64,000 nt of DNA from Saccharum officinarum (lineage: Eukaryota > Streptophyta > Magnoliopsida > Poales > Poaceae): positions 2,033,478 to 2,097,477 of the forward strand of contig CM036209.1 in assembly GCA_020631735.1 (NCBI GenBank), written 5' to 3'. The translations under genes and the position numbers were made by a program. The notes beneath the pieces are model-generated. The model searched no databases. It was not told the DNA's origin and saw nothing but the letters and a program-made list of their open reading frames with translations. Below, piece after piece: positions 11,627-23,538 of this stretch. Numbering within the stretch: position 1 is the first letter of the stretch; each line of letters starts with the position of its first letter.

Positions 11627-14600
11627 CTCCTTAATTGCATTGCATTTGCATAAGCATAAGCAAGCATCATTCATTTCATGCATCAGCTTATATTATATAA
11701 AACATGCTTTGGAAACATTGCCACATATGTTTATATTTCATGTGAAGTAAGAAGTGGGTAGTGTGCAAAACATAAGTACCTTATGTGCAATTTCCTTTGT
11801 GAGACATGTGAACCACTTTAGTGTAACATATTAGCAAATGTTATGCAACACACTCATGCAACATGTGCAACATGAGCTTGCAACATTTGGGTGAAAGTAT
11901 GGAATTACTTGTTCCAAAGTATGTGACACTAGGAACTTTGTACAACCAATATGTAGAGTGGCTAATTAGGTCTTATAACACCTTAATTACATTTAGGGTA
12001 AGTAGTGGAGCAATGTTCATGTTGACCAAAATTACCAAATTGCCCTTCCAAATGTTGTTGACTAAATTGGACCCCTAGAGTGATCTGGTTTGACCAATTA
12101 AAAAGTCTAGTTTAGAGATCTTGCATGGAGGAGCAACCTTAAGCAAAGTTGTATAGAATTTCATAAGGAACAAAAGTTCTAATATGGCCATCTCATGAAA
12201 ATGATCAGAACATGCTCAAAAATGGCCCACAAGTCAGTATTAGAGGCTGTTTTGGGACTTAGCCATTTTTGCTAAGTGTGGAGCTGAAAACCGTTTCACA
12301 GTACCTCACTTTAGCAACTTGTAACTCACAAACTAGGCCAAACCAGTCCTGGAGCCAATTGACAAAGTTGTTGTCCACACATAGCTCTACAACATTGTCA
12401 ATATCACCATCACCTGGTTCTCAATAGTTTAGGAGATATAGTGTCAAGAAGTTAGGGTTTTAGTCGGCGTTTATCTCTGAAACTGCGTTTCAGTTTCACC
12501 GGGCACCACTTGAGGTCACTATATCTCACCAACTAAGCCGAACTAGCCCATGATGTCTCTTACAAACTTGTAGTGCTCAAATAGGTCTACAACTTTGCTA
12601 TTTGGAGGTTTCACTAACACGAGCTGGTTTAGGAGTTAATCATCGTTGAAGTCACTATGTCAGTCGGTCGTCGATGTCACCATTCACCGCGATTCAGTTT
12701 CGTCAGAGGAGGGGGCGTGGCCGACCGGCCACAGGGCCTCGCCGACGCGTGGAGACGCGGTGGCGCCCGTACGCCGGCCCTGGCCCCACCGGCCAGACCA
12801 CGGTGCCTTCAAGACTGCCACGACGCGTCGAGGCGGCCTCCATTCCTTTCCCCTCCCTCTTCCGGTTTCAAAACGTCAGAACTGAGCCGCCATTGCCGCT
12901 CCACCTCCAGCGAGCTCACGCGCGTGTTCCACTGCATCACTGGCCGCCAAATCACGCCAATTCCTCCGCCTCACCACCCTACACCTCCTCGACCCACCGA
13001 CGGCCTTGATTGAACTCAAGGTGAGCCCCATTGTTACCTCCGCCATTCCCGAGAGGTCACCGGAGCTCCGCCATGGAGGCTCACCGTGGCCGGGGTAGCT
13101 CGGGCCTCTCTCCGTCTTCCCTTCCTACCTCAATAGCTCCGCCTAGCTGCAGTGAAGCTCGTACCAAGCTTAGCTGGGACCGTGCGGCCTCACCGGCGGC
13201 GGTACACCGCCACCCGAACCTCACCGGCCGCCGCTCGCGGTGGCGAGCCCCTCCCACTCCAACCCAAGCCGTCCTTCTTGCACGAATCGAAGCACCATGT
13301 GACGGAGAACATGAGGGTGTGCTTGGTTTCCCGAGCGAGCTCCCCTCCGACGAGCTTGAGCTCGCCGGAGCTCGTGGTTCGCCGCCCCTCTGCCCTCTGT
13401 CACTGACCGCGGGGACCCACCTGTCGGTGCCGCGCGTGGGCGGGAGCCCGAGCGGGCCGCGCGCGCGCGCCGTGGGCCGCGTCCTTTCCCGGGCCGGCCC
13501 AGTTTAAAATGAGATCTTTTTCATTTTTATTTATCTTTGCTACAGAATTTTGGTTAAGTTTGGAAAATGTAGATCTAGGGTTTTACTTGCTCAAAAATCA
13601 TGAGATAAATTTTGTTAGGATCTACATGATGTGTAGTATTTTAGAAAAATATGAGTTTGCTATGTGATGTTTAGCTTTCGGGACATTTAAATAGGTCTTT
13701 GAAATGTGTTTTAAATCACATGCAAACTTGTTTAAATTATATCTTGAGTTTCAGTGTTCCAAAAATTATGAAATTTGGTGAGTAGGCTAATTTATACTTG
13801 CTCTAGCTTTGGTAAAAATTTAGGCAGTAGTGCTTAAGTACTTTTCAAGTTATAATATTATCTTGTTATTCTAGGAAATAATTAAATGAATTTTAGTAAT
13901 TTTTCTACATGTGCAATGTTCATATAACTTTTTGGAGAATGTCTTGGTACCCTAGAGTATCCAAGAAAATTATGAAATATGTTGTTTGACACTTTTTACT
14001 ATGCTTTGTTATTTATATAAAAATCAGCCTTTTAGGCTTGTGAATTTTGTTCAGAGAGTTCCTGTGAATAAATTTAGTTCAAATTTTTACAATAGCCTAT
14101 TTTGGGTCAGAGGGTCTCCTGTAATTGTTGTAGGATTTTAGGAGTAGCTTACATATAGGTTTGAAATTCCACTTAATTACTTAAGTAAATTAAGAAATGG
14201 GTTTAAATAAATATTCTAGGTGGGCACACCTTACTTTCTGGTGTTTTTTGTGACATTTGTGAACTTGTAGTAGTATTAGTTTGGTCTTAGAGAATGTTTG
14301 CCACATCAATAAATATTTAATCTTTGCAATTTTAGGTTTTCTGGACAGCTGATAGTATTTCTAGGTTTGACCTTGGATAAAGGTGGTTGCTGGAAAACTT
14401 GTAAATACCAAAGTTGTAGTAAAATTTGTAAATGAGCTTGTGTCAAAATTTGGTAGCATTTGGCTTAGTAGTTTGGGAGTTATTGCTGTTTAAAGTGTCA
14501 GTCCAGAATTGACTGCTCTCTGTTTAGAGAGAACAGATTCTGGAACTTTGGAATTTCGATTAGGTAAACTTTGGAATTTAGTGTTGTGATCTGAAAACAT

Positions 14601-16605
14601 TTTGTGGTACATTTCTTAAGCTTTCCAGATTGTCTTAGATCATATCTTTTGGAGTTGGGATTCTCCAGTTATGTTAGAATCTTTGAGCTGCTGTCCAGAA
14701 TGTCTTACTGTGGTAACCTAAGTAATACTACTCTTGTATTGTTAGGTGTTAGGGCCTTAACCGAAGAGGAACAACTATATCTTAGGTTAGGTAGATTAGG
14801 TAAGTACTTCTCCACCGGAGAAGAGATTTGCACGTACTAATAAAGTAACTTGATTAGATTATTGTTTTTATTTCTGAAGTGCATTTCATTCCGAGCATGT
14901 TGCACCTTTATGCATCCATGATATTTATTGAGCATTCATGCAATAGGTGTACCGAAGGGGGTAACTCTCCTCGAATTCGAGCCTGTAATTCCGGAGGAGG
15001 ACCAGGAGCAGCAGGAGCCCGAGGATCCAGCAGGCGAAGGAGTGCCCGCAGACGTCCTTCCTGAGTGCCCAGACCACCGGCCTTCGACCTTTCTGAAAGG
15101 CAAGCCCCGGTACATGCTGAACCTACTGATTTATAAATTAATCTTGAGTACTTTTAATTGTTTACTGCATTAAGTTGTAGGAGTTATATGAAAACACTTG
15201 TTGCATTATACCTGTCCTTGTCCAGATATCGTACTGAATCCTATATTAGGTTTAGGCACGTGTCAATGCTTAGCCCTGCTTAGTACGGTAGAAGTCGGGT
15301 GATTTCCGGTCATCCGCGAGATGTAGGAAGGAGTCACGAGTGGCTTTATGGCTATCGTGGATGGAACCATGCTTAAAAATGAAATTGAGACCGGACGGAA
15401 GTTCGATAGTACAGCCGCAAGACACTTCACGTCTTGGGTGTGGAGCTATGCCCGTCTGAGTCGTTTAAGGACCGATTCGCTGTACGTCCTTGAGTCATGT
15501 TGAACGCAGTCTAACACTTAGTTGGCCGGATAAGTAGTTCCGACCGCGAAGCCGAGTAATGTGGTTCAGGCCGGGAATCGAATGGTAGGTTGCTTCTTGG
15601 AGGAGAGAAATGATGTGCTTGAGGACATTGGCGTGAGACCAAGGGGGGTTAGAGTCCCTATCACCTAGCAGAGTGTCGCCCTTGGGGTCGCGACATCATT
15701 CGGACCCGCGATTCCTGAATCATATAAAAAGGTGGCTTGTGCGACCCTGGCAGGGGCCTGCGCGGTGAGTGTTAGAAATACCCCTCCAGCTGGATAGGAA
15801 TTCGATTCGAATCGTCGTCGCTCCCGGTTAGTGAGCACTTGACTTGAGCAGCGGCAACGTAGATCTCATTAAATGAACTGGTGATTAAGGGAATAATACA
15901 ATGTTGCCACAATTCATACCTGCTCTGGATATAATAATGATAATTGTTTTATTATAATCAAGTGCATGTTTAGTACGGGTGCTAAGATAGACAACAGGTA
16001 AATGCTAAAAATAACTGCTAGTATAGGCTATAAGAGTTTAAATTACTTATGCCTTTATGCAAAATGTTATGTCAGCTAGCCTCTTGTGTAAGCCTTGCAT
16101 AATCCTTGGTGTCATCTTATTTCTGGTTTTCGACGGGTAAGTCTACCTGAGTACATTCCAGTACTCAGGGTTTATTCCCTCCTGTTGCAGATGATATGCT
16201 CTATCAAGGCTTCTGCAAAACTTGTCTCCACCCTGCGGGTGAAGAAGACTAGATCACTTGGGCGTGATCATCTTTTATGTACTTTCCTCATGCTTTTGCG
16301 GGTTGTTGATCTTCAAGACTGGCAGTAGTTAAACAACTGGTGTGCGTTTGCTTCCGCTACTTTTATAAACTTGGTTTGTAATAATTGCGACTCCGTCTGT
16401 GTAAACTTATTTAAGAACTACTTGTGAAATGTAACGTATGATGTTGTATGTTGAATGATGCGATCCTGGTTGTAAGCAAGTTGGTCTGAAATCCTTCGTG
16501 GTTTCGATTGACTACCGGGATTATATGGGCTCAAGTTCGAAAATTTGAGCGCTTCGGTGCTTGTTTTTGTACTTGTGCTCTTATAATTTGGTCGGTTCTG
16601 TTACA
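11606..16605 (+). repeat. 3' LTR of the chromodomain Gypsy element (5000 bp)
   Basis: It starts TGTAACACC after the polypurine tract and ends CTGTTACA, an inverted TG..CA pair typical of Gypsy LTRs. The interior is mostly AT-rich, with a GC-rich segment at about 12700-13500. The open frames in that segment are unconvincing. No host gene is seen in this 5-kb stretch. The partner LTR is not in the window, so age and target-site duplication cannot be measured. Confidence 0.8.
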
Positions 16606-17690
16606 GTCCTGCCCAGTCCTTTCCACGCACGCACGTAGTTCCGCTCGCTCTGTTGCGCACGCGCACGTGGGAATTTGAAAAGCAGATGGACTTTTGCAAC
16701 CTTCGGGACAAATTTTGCAACATCTAGAGGAAAACACTTGCAACATATATTTAAAAACAAATGAAATATTTGGAACATAATTTTGCAGCATACATACGAA
16801 GCCATTGTAACACATGGAACATCCAGATCTACTTTGCAACATCCAAATAAAACAGTTACAACATCCGTTTGGAATAGCTGAATCACTTGAAACATACACT
16901 TGCAACATAAATGTGTATCCATTGCAACACATGCAACATCCTCGATATACTTTTGCAACATTCAAATAAAACACTTGTAACATCCATATGAAACACCTGC
17001 AACATGCCTTGAAACACCTGAAACACTTACAACATGCGTATGAAACACTTGTAACATGCGTATGAAACACATAAAACACTTGAAACATACCTTGCAACAT
17101 CCTTTCAGCGCAACATCTTCTTCCTACTTGGACGAATGGAGGCTCGTCGACGTGGAGAGAGAGGGGGGAGGCTGCCGGTCTTGCATGAGCTAACGCCGGT
17201 GAAGGATGGAGGCACTCGAATCTTGCCGCTCTGGGTCTTGTCGCTCCGGATCTCGGAATGGGGCACGATAGTGGATGGAAGACCACCAGTATTGCATGAG
17301 CTGGCGTCAGAGAAAGATGGAGGTGCTCAAATCTCGCCGCTCCAGGTCTCGCCACTATGGATCTCAGAGTGGGGCGCACCAGTAAATGGAGGTGCGGCAC
17401 ATCCAAGGTGCGCGCGTAGCCAGGGGCACGACATGGGAGGGGCGTGGGTTGGGCGAGAGGGGCACGCGCGGCTCGGGCAGAGGCATGGCGTGTGCGGGGG
17501 TAGGGGCGCTGATCGGGCAAAGGCGCATCACGTCTGATGGAACGGAAGCCGCAGTGAGGGAAGAGGGCTGGAGGATGAGCAGAGTGAGTTTTTTGAGAGA
17601 GATGGGAACCAGTCGTACGCAGGTCAAGCTACGTCCGGACGGGAGTCACAGCCCCGCCCTATTTGTTTCGCTATGTTGATTTGTTGGGAG
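16606..17690 (-). mobile_element. Unclassified repeat with degenerate CTTGCAACAT tandem motifs (arm A copy, truncated)
   Basis: About 16680-17110 is a run of imperfect units of roughly 25-35 bp built on AAACACTTGCAACAT, followed by a GC-rich segment. The opposite arm carries the same element more fully (about 60180-61388), and unit B lacks it. Here its outer end was cut off by the Gypsy insertion at 16605. Open frames across the motif are low-complexity Cys-rich translations of the repeat and are not credible genes. Confidence 0.6.
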
Positions 17691-18045
17691 AGAAAAATAC
17701 TATTCATTTACTGACAAGTACTGTTGAAGTTGTGCCGCATCGAAGCTGTCGCCACCTAAACAATGTCATGAGTAGGGCTCTATAGACTACATGTTGTTGC
17801 TTAGATTTTATTTTTGAGTAGAAAAGAGAAATTTTAACTCGTAGATCACTGGCAGCAAACAATTTCTTTACTACGCAGCACATAAACGATAAAGCGCAAA
17901 AGTTCCAGAAAATACCTCGCCACTTGTAAAATTCCCATTGGATCCCTCTGGCTATAAATAAACTAGTGGGGCTACCCATCAAGAAGTACCGTGTCAATAT
18001 TCCGTAGAAACCCAGGGGAGAAACCACAAAAACAAACTTGCCCAA
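17691..18045 (+). promoter_or_regulatory. Promoter region of otubain-like copy A, TATA box at 17953-17960
   Basis: TATAAATA lies in a stretch shared with the other arm. A start site about 30 bp downstream (near 17985-17995) would give a leader of about 60 bp in the ancestral form, now about 300 bp because of the MITE at 18046-18289. The same TATA box in copy C is the insertion target of another MITE. Prediction from sequence only. Confidence 0.5.
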
Positions 18046-18289
18046 GGGTGTGTTCACTTTGCGAAAAGTAGGTGAAAAGTTACTGTAGCATCTTTCGTTG
18101 TTATTTGGTAAATTTTGTCTAATCATGGACTAACTAGGCTCAAAAGATTCGTTCCGACATTTACAGACAAACTATACAATTAGTTATCTTTTTTACCTAC
18201 ATTTAATGCTCCATACATGTGTCGAAAGATTCGATGAGATGAGTGAAAGAGAAAATATTTTGGATTTGTATGGCAACTAAACAGGGCCC
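18046..18289 (+). mobile_element. MITE inserted 2 bp before the start codon of copy A
   Basis: These 244 bp begin GGGTGTGTTC and end AAACAGGGCCC, a weak inverted pair resembling abundant Tourist-like grass MITEs. Copies B and C run straight from the leader to the ATG without it (AACTTGCCCAAATGG in C). The target duplication is not clear. It puts several upstream ATGs into the predicted leader of copy A. Confidence 0.75.
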
Positions 18290-18291
18290 AC

Positions 18292-21200
18292 ATGGCAGAA
18301 AAGGCAACGCCAGAAAAGAGAGTGCGGTTCAAGTTCACGTCCAACCCCAGCGCGGGAACCAGCGCAGGTGGCGGAGGCGGCGACGGCGCAGCAGCACCGG
18401 CCTCCGCACCGCGACGGGAGCCCCCTTCTTCGCCGCCGCGTTCACCGTCGCCGCCCGAACCGTTCACGTACAACTTCGGCGATGGCGGAGGCGGCGACGG
18501 CGCAGCAGCAGCACCGGCCCCCGCGCCGCAACGGAAGCCATCTTCTTCGTTGCCGCGTTCACCGTCGCCACCCAAACCGTTCACGTACAACCCCAGCGCG
18601 GCAAGCAGCGGAGGTGGTGGCGGCGGCGGCGGCGGGGCGGCACCGAAACTCTCTTATTCGGTGCGTTGGCAGGTTCTTGAGTTGCTGCGCTTGATTTTCT
18701 TGGGGATTCTTTCTCGCGTTCTGATAGAGGGAGAGGGATTCCTCAATTGGGCTGGTTGTAGCCTAATTTTGGTTCGACATGTTCCCAATTTGATTGGTGG
18801 TTCTTGATTTTGGGGGAACACAGAAAAGAATGAAGGGAGGGATAAAAAGGCGATGCCGGTTATTGAGTTATCGCCGAATCGTGTGCCCCGGCAACATTGA
18901 ATGGGGGTTTCTTGCGCAATGCTTATCTCGTTTAGATCCAATTGGGTTTGCTTCAGGGATTTGATCGAATTGCAGGTTGGCTTGGTTTTCCTTTTTCCCT
19001 TGGCATTTCCTGAAAAGAAAACTCGCTCTATGTTGAGCACATTATTTGGATTCTTTTTCTGTGCGTTCTTGGTGTAAATGAACATCTCGTGATGCCAAAA
19101 AGCATGCCGTGATGTGCATATCTGCTGGAAAGTATTTTTTTAGATTATGTGGCCCTCATTTGACCAGAACAAAATAGATGGATTTACTGGGATTATGTCA
19201 TTGGGTTCTCCCTTCTTCCCTTTGGAAAAATATTAATTACCTGATGATTGTAACTCACTAGGATTCTAAGGGCTCTGATGATGAAAAGCCGGACGAATTT
19301 AAAACAGAAAATGGATGGGGTTCTCTGTTCATGAGTGATCCTGAAGTTCTTTCTAAGTACTCGAGTGATCCACAAAATCTCCCTCATTATATTGGCCGGC
19401 AAGATTGTGAGCCGCTCAGCACACAGGAGTTTTTTTCACTGCGCCACAATTGGCAACAGCTGCTAGATGGCAAGAAGACATACCTCCGTCGTGCTGCCGA
19501 GTCCAGTTATGCCGACTGTGTCTTTGTAACCCCAGATTCTCTTGATGAGGCACTAGGATGTCAGGTACAAATATTGTAGCCTCATAAGCTACTTAACTGA
19601 ATTTACTTGTTTATTTTCCTTAATCATGAATTTTTTCTTCTTCACAGTGAATTTGCTTTTTTTTTATGCTCAATGAAATGGTCTGACATCTGAAATTTCA
19701 TACCATCAATAACTACAATTATCACCAAGTATTCAGAAGTGTTACCATTGTAAAATGTTCTTCGTTGACACCTGTGATGCACTGATCATACCATATTCAT
19801 TGTGTTTCTAAATAATTTTTGGTAGTCAATGGCAATATAATCTGGGATGATGATATGCATTAAACTTTCGTTGGATTGTTTGCAGATTGATGTATTTTGA
19901 AACTAATAAATAATGTTTGGCTTTTGTTAGCTTATATAATGCGGGATAATTACCCCTTCCTTCAGTCGTCCTAAGCCTTGGCTTAAATATTCCAGTAATG
20001 ATTTCCTAAATATATGAAAAATACGGCTAAAGCATCTCTCCATGTGGAGGCTGGATCTTTCTGTTTCATTATTATCAAAATAATGTTACTCGTAAAATAG
20101 ATTTGGCCATTCTCACTAAAAAAAATTCTTAATTTCGTGTGGTGGAAAAAATTGTAACTTAAATATTGCCATGAACAGATACAATTTGTACAGTAAAAAA
20201 TTATGAACGTCAACCAGAATGTTCACTGTCTTAATCGATGTAGAAAGCTTGGCTACCAGAGACCTTATGGATTCATAGTGTTTACTGCAAGCACTAGTTA
20301 GCTAGCCTTTACATGCAAAGGCATTTTGTCATATGGATCTTTTAGCATTGTGGCTTCATAAGATACTTAACTGAATTTACTTGTTTATTCCATAATCATG
20401 AATTGTTTTTGCTTCAGAGTGAAGTTTGTTTTTATTTTATTTTATTTTATTTTTTTCGCGAAACTGTTTTTTTTTGTGCTAAATGCCAATTGTCTGACAT
20501 TTGTAATTTCATAGCATCATCAACTATCACTAAGTATTAATACCATTGTAAAATGTTCTCCATTGAACACCTGTGATGCCCTGATCATACCCTGTCCATT
20601 GTGTTTCTAGATAAGCTTCACCCTTTAATGGCAATACAATATGTGACAATGATATACTCTAAACTTTTTTGAACTGTTTCAAGATTGATGTATTTTGAAA
20701 CTGATAAATAATGACCGGGCTTTGTTAGCTTATATCATGCAGAATCAGCATCCTAAGTCTGTTGGCTTAAATATTCCAGTTATGATTTCTTAAGTACATG
20801 AAAAATACGGCCGAAGCGTCTCTTGATGTCCTGGATGTTTCTGTTCCATTATCTAAAAAAAAGTTACCCCAAAAACAGATTTAGTCTTTCCCACTAAAAC
20901 AATTTTTATTTTCATGCCTTGGAAAAAAATGTAACTTAAATATTTCCATGAACAAATACAATGCACCGTGCAGTAAACAGCAGTATTTGTACAGTAAAAA
21001 AGTATCACAAACGTCAACCATAAAGTTGATTGTATTTTGAAAGATGTTGAAAGCTTGGCTACCAGAGATCTTGTAACAGGTTCATGATTTTGCTGCAAGC
21101 AATAGCTAATTTTGCCATATAGGTCTCAAGCATTTCCTGTAAAAAGAAGTGAACTCTTGTGCTCCAAGCCTTGCCACAGCATGACTTATCTGGATAATTT

Positions 21201-23538
21201 TAAGTTTTATAATCTTATGAATTTCTATTATGCCTAGTGTGATGCTAACTCGTATAATCATAGGAGCCACTATCACATTTGGTTCATGGATGTGCAGGAA
21301 AACCTATCAGGCAGCAAAAGTTCAAGGTTTGTTTGTACATTGTAAACTTGACTGTAGAAGCACTACCATTATTAAGAACTTTGTGCTTACCTGAAAATCA
21401 TTCTTTGTGCAGATACTTTGTGAACATTATTTGTCTTTCAGACCAATGCGAAGGGATGGGTCACAGTTTTACAGAGCTTTCCTTTTCTCTTACTTGGTAA
21501 TGTGAACCAATATCAGTTATCTTGTTCATGACGATGTTGTTGCTTTCTTCTTCTGCACAAAATCTTAACATGCTAGGCTTGTAATCAGGAAAACCTTGGG
21601 AAAATGCAAAGTAGTCAAGCTGAGGTCACTCGTTTAATGGAATGTGTGGCAAGGTCCAGAGTGAATTTCCGTCGTTTTAACTGGAATAATGCATACTTCT
21701 CAAATCCAGAAGCATTTTTCTCAAGTGTTGTTTCAGTAAGTATTATCACAGCTAACAAAAGCATGAATTGTATTGCCTGATCGTTTTATCCTATTTTTTT
21801 CCTAGTGATTTGGTCAGCCGGTTATGCACAAAACAATCATGTGAGACATTTTTTTTCCTTATGATTTTACAAAGAATCGTGCGGGACATCTATTAGTTGC
21901 CAAAATACTTATTGTGCCCCATGGCCTGAATCATAGAGATTATGTAATGTGTATCTGTTCAAGGAATTTTAAGTACTTCTGGGGATGAGACTCTCTGTTT
22001 TATGGCCGGGCTAGGGCTTTGCTGCTGCTTGCTTTGGCTTTTAGTTTTTTGGTATTCATGCTTGGTTGTTCTTTTGTATGTAACTTCGTAGGGTGTGTGT
22101 GTGGTGTGTTTTACTTCAAATTTCTCTTCTTAATGCAATGGAATGCTGACTCCTGCATATTCGAGGTTAAAAATGTAATGTGTACAGAATTTACAGTTCT
22201 ATAGACAGTAATTTACAGTTTTATAGAAACCTGCACTCTCATTCCTTATACATGGGAAAAGAGGTAAATTTGTTTTACAAGATGGAGTGCACAGACACAT
22301 AGATGACATGGAGTATATGAACAAAACAACTTAAGAGCTCATGAGTAATCACATATATCTGAGTATGTATCATACATTCTGGTATGCATTTTTTTTTCAT
22401 TTTCTTACATTTTCACATCTAAGAGATAAAATTATGGTTTATAAAATGGTACTTATCTAAAAAAGAATGGCGCTGCAAGACCGCATTATGCATCAATTAG
22501 GAGTGTCTTTTCCAGAGATTATACTTCAAAGTAATTATATTAGTCACTGCAAATATCTTTATGTTCTTTCAGGAGTTTGAGCACTTGGTCAATTCAGTTG
22601 CAAATGGGTATGCTTAGTTCCTTATTTCAGTGATCCAATTCTTTCAGTAATCAAATGTTGCCATAATACTTATGTTTACGGAAAGTTCTATTTTATTTAT
22701 TTTTCCTTTCTAGGCTAAATGCTGTTGAGCTTTACGAGATAAGCCTACAGGAGATTTCGTCATCCAGGAGTGAGGATACGATGCTTTTTGCGATGTGTTG
22801 TTTGTTTATTTGTTCTCTATCTAACGTTTCTCTTTGGTTAGTTCTTTCTTTGCTTAGATTGCTGACAGAGGTTCATATCCGTACATATGAAGCGGACTAC
22901 AACAGAACAGTAGTGAGTCAGAATCAGAATGAAAAAATAAATGCCCTTTTGGTTAGTGTTTCTGGCTGCTATACCATCATCTCAGAATTTATGCTTGATT
23001 CATTTCAAGTAGTTGATTGTTTTCCTTTTATTCTTCTGTAACAATTTTATAACATTAACGATGTGCATGCTTTCCATGTTAGCCTTCTCGTGATGGAAAT
23101 ATGCAAACCCTATAAATGAAAATGTGGGCAACTTTTTTTGGTTAACAAGGAAGAACCAAGCTAACCAATACTATTCCATTTACAAATTGCTCTCACTATT
23201 CTTCATTTGTGGCTTTGTAACAGTTTTGCAAAGAATCTGTGCATCCCTTTGACGCTGATGTCACCCTTTTACAAATGAAGGCTCTATCACAAGCTCTTGG
23301 TATCCCCTTGCACCTAGCAGCTGTGGACGGTGTCAAGATAGGTGGAACTGCGCAAGTAAAGTGCATTGACATCATTCCTCGATCAGGACCTCTCAGTTCA
23401 ACCAGAAGATACTATCTATCCAGTGCAACTGATAAACAATCATTCTTGCCGCCTGGAAACTTATTTTCATCTGATCGCATGCCTCTAGTGACCATATTAA
23501 TAACTCCCAATGCTACCGCCATTCTTTATCGCAAGTGA
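18292..23538 (+). CDS. Otubain-like protein, copy A (predicted pseudo-deubiquitinase, 9 exons, 493 aa)
   Basis: Exons by GT..AG and conserved frame: 18292-18660, 19262-19564, 21264-21326, 21413-21496, 21589-21735, 22573-22607, 22714-22769, 22842-22951, 23224-23538. They total 1482 bp and stay open. Exon 1 encodes a Gly/Pro/Ser/Ala-rich extension with repeated PFTYN blocks. Exon 2 encodes an unrecognised segment of about 100 residues. Exons 4-9 match the peptidase C65 (otubain) fold: RRDGSQFYRAFLFSYL in exon 4, and FCKESV then LSQALGIPLHLAAVDG in exon 9. Otubains cleave ubiquitin chains using Asp, Cys and His. Here Asp stays, but the Cys position is Gln (DGSQ where otubains have DGNC) and the His position near the C-terminus is Ala (PNATAILY). 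It may still bind ubiquitin or E2 enzymes; that is inference. Exon ends need transcript evidence. Confidence 0.8.

Larger units (their letters stand above)
8888..16605 (+). mobile_element. Chromodomain Gypsy (Tekay/Del-like) retrotransposon, 3' half
   Basis: RT, RNase H, integrase and a C-terminal chromodomain are followed by the polypurine tract AAGGGGGAGGG (about 11594-11604) and a 5-kb LTR. Integrase downstream of RT-RNase H identifies Gypsy; the chromodomain and long LTR fit Tekay/Del. The element ends at 16605 exactly where similarity to the otubain-arm sequence begins: the base after it, GTCCT, aligns with GTCCC in the opposite arm near 61265. This marks a precise insertion into that arm. 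Confidence 0.85.

Noticed and set aside
12646..13507. Overlapping open frames in a GC-rich part of the Gypsy LTR
   Set aside because: Several frames are open at once because of base composition, they lie inside an LTR, and no domain is recognisable.
16531..17520. A 329-codon minus-strand open frame rich in Cys, and its counterparts at 60685-61406
   Set aside because: It is a translation of the TTGCAACAT tandem motif plus a GC-rich flank and extends past the element boundary into the Gypsy LTR end.
18180..18694. Other-frame Gly/Arg-rich open frames over exon 1 of copy A (and at 40583, 59283)
   Set aside because: Shadows of a GC-rich low-complexity exon; only the frame that splices on to exon 2 continues into the otubain homology.
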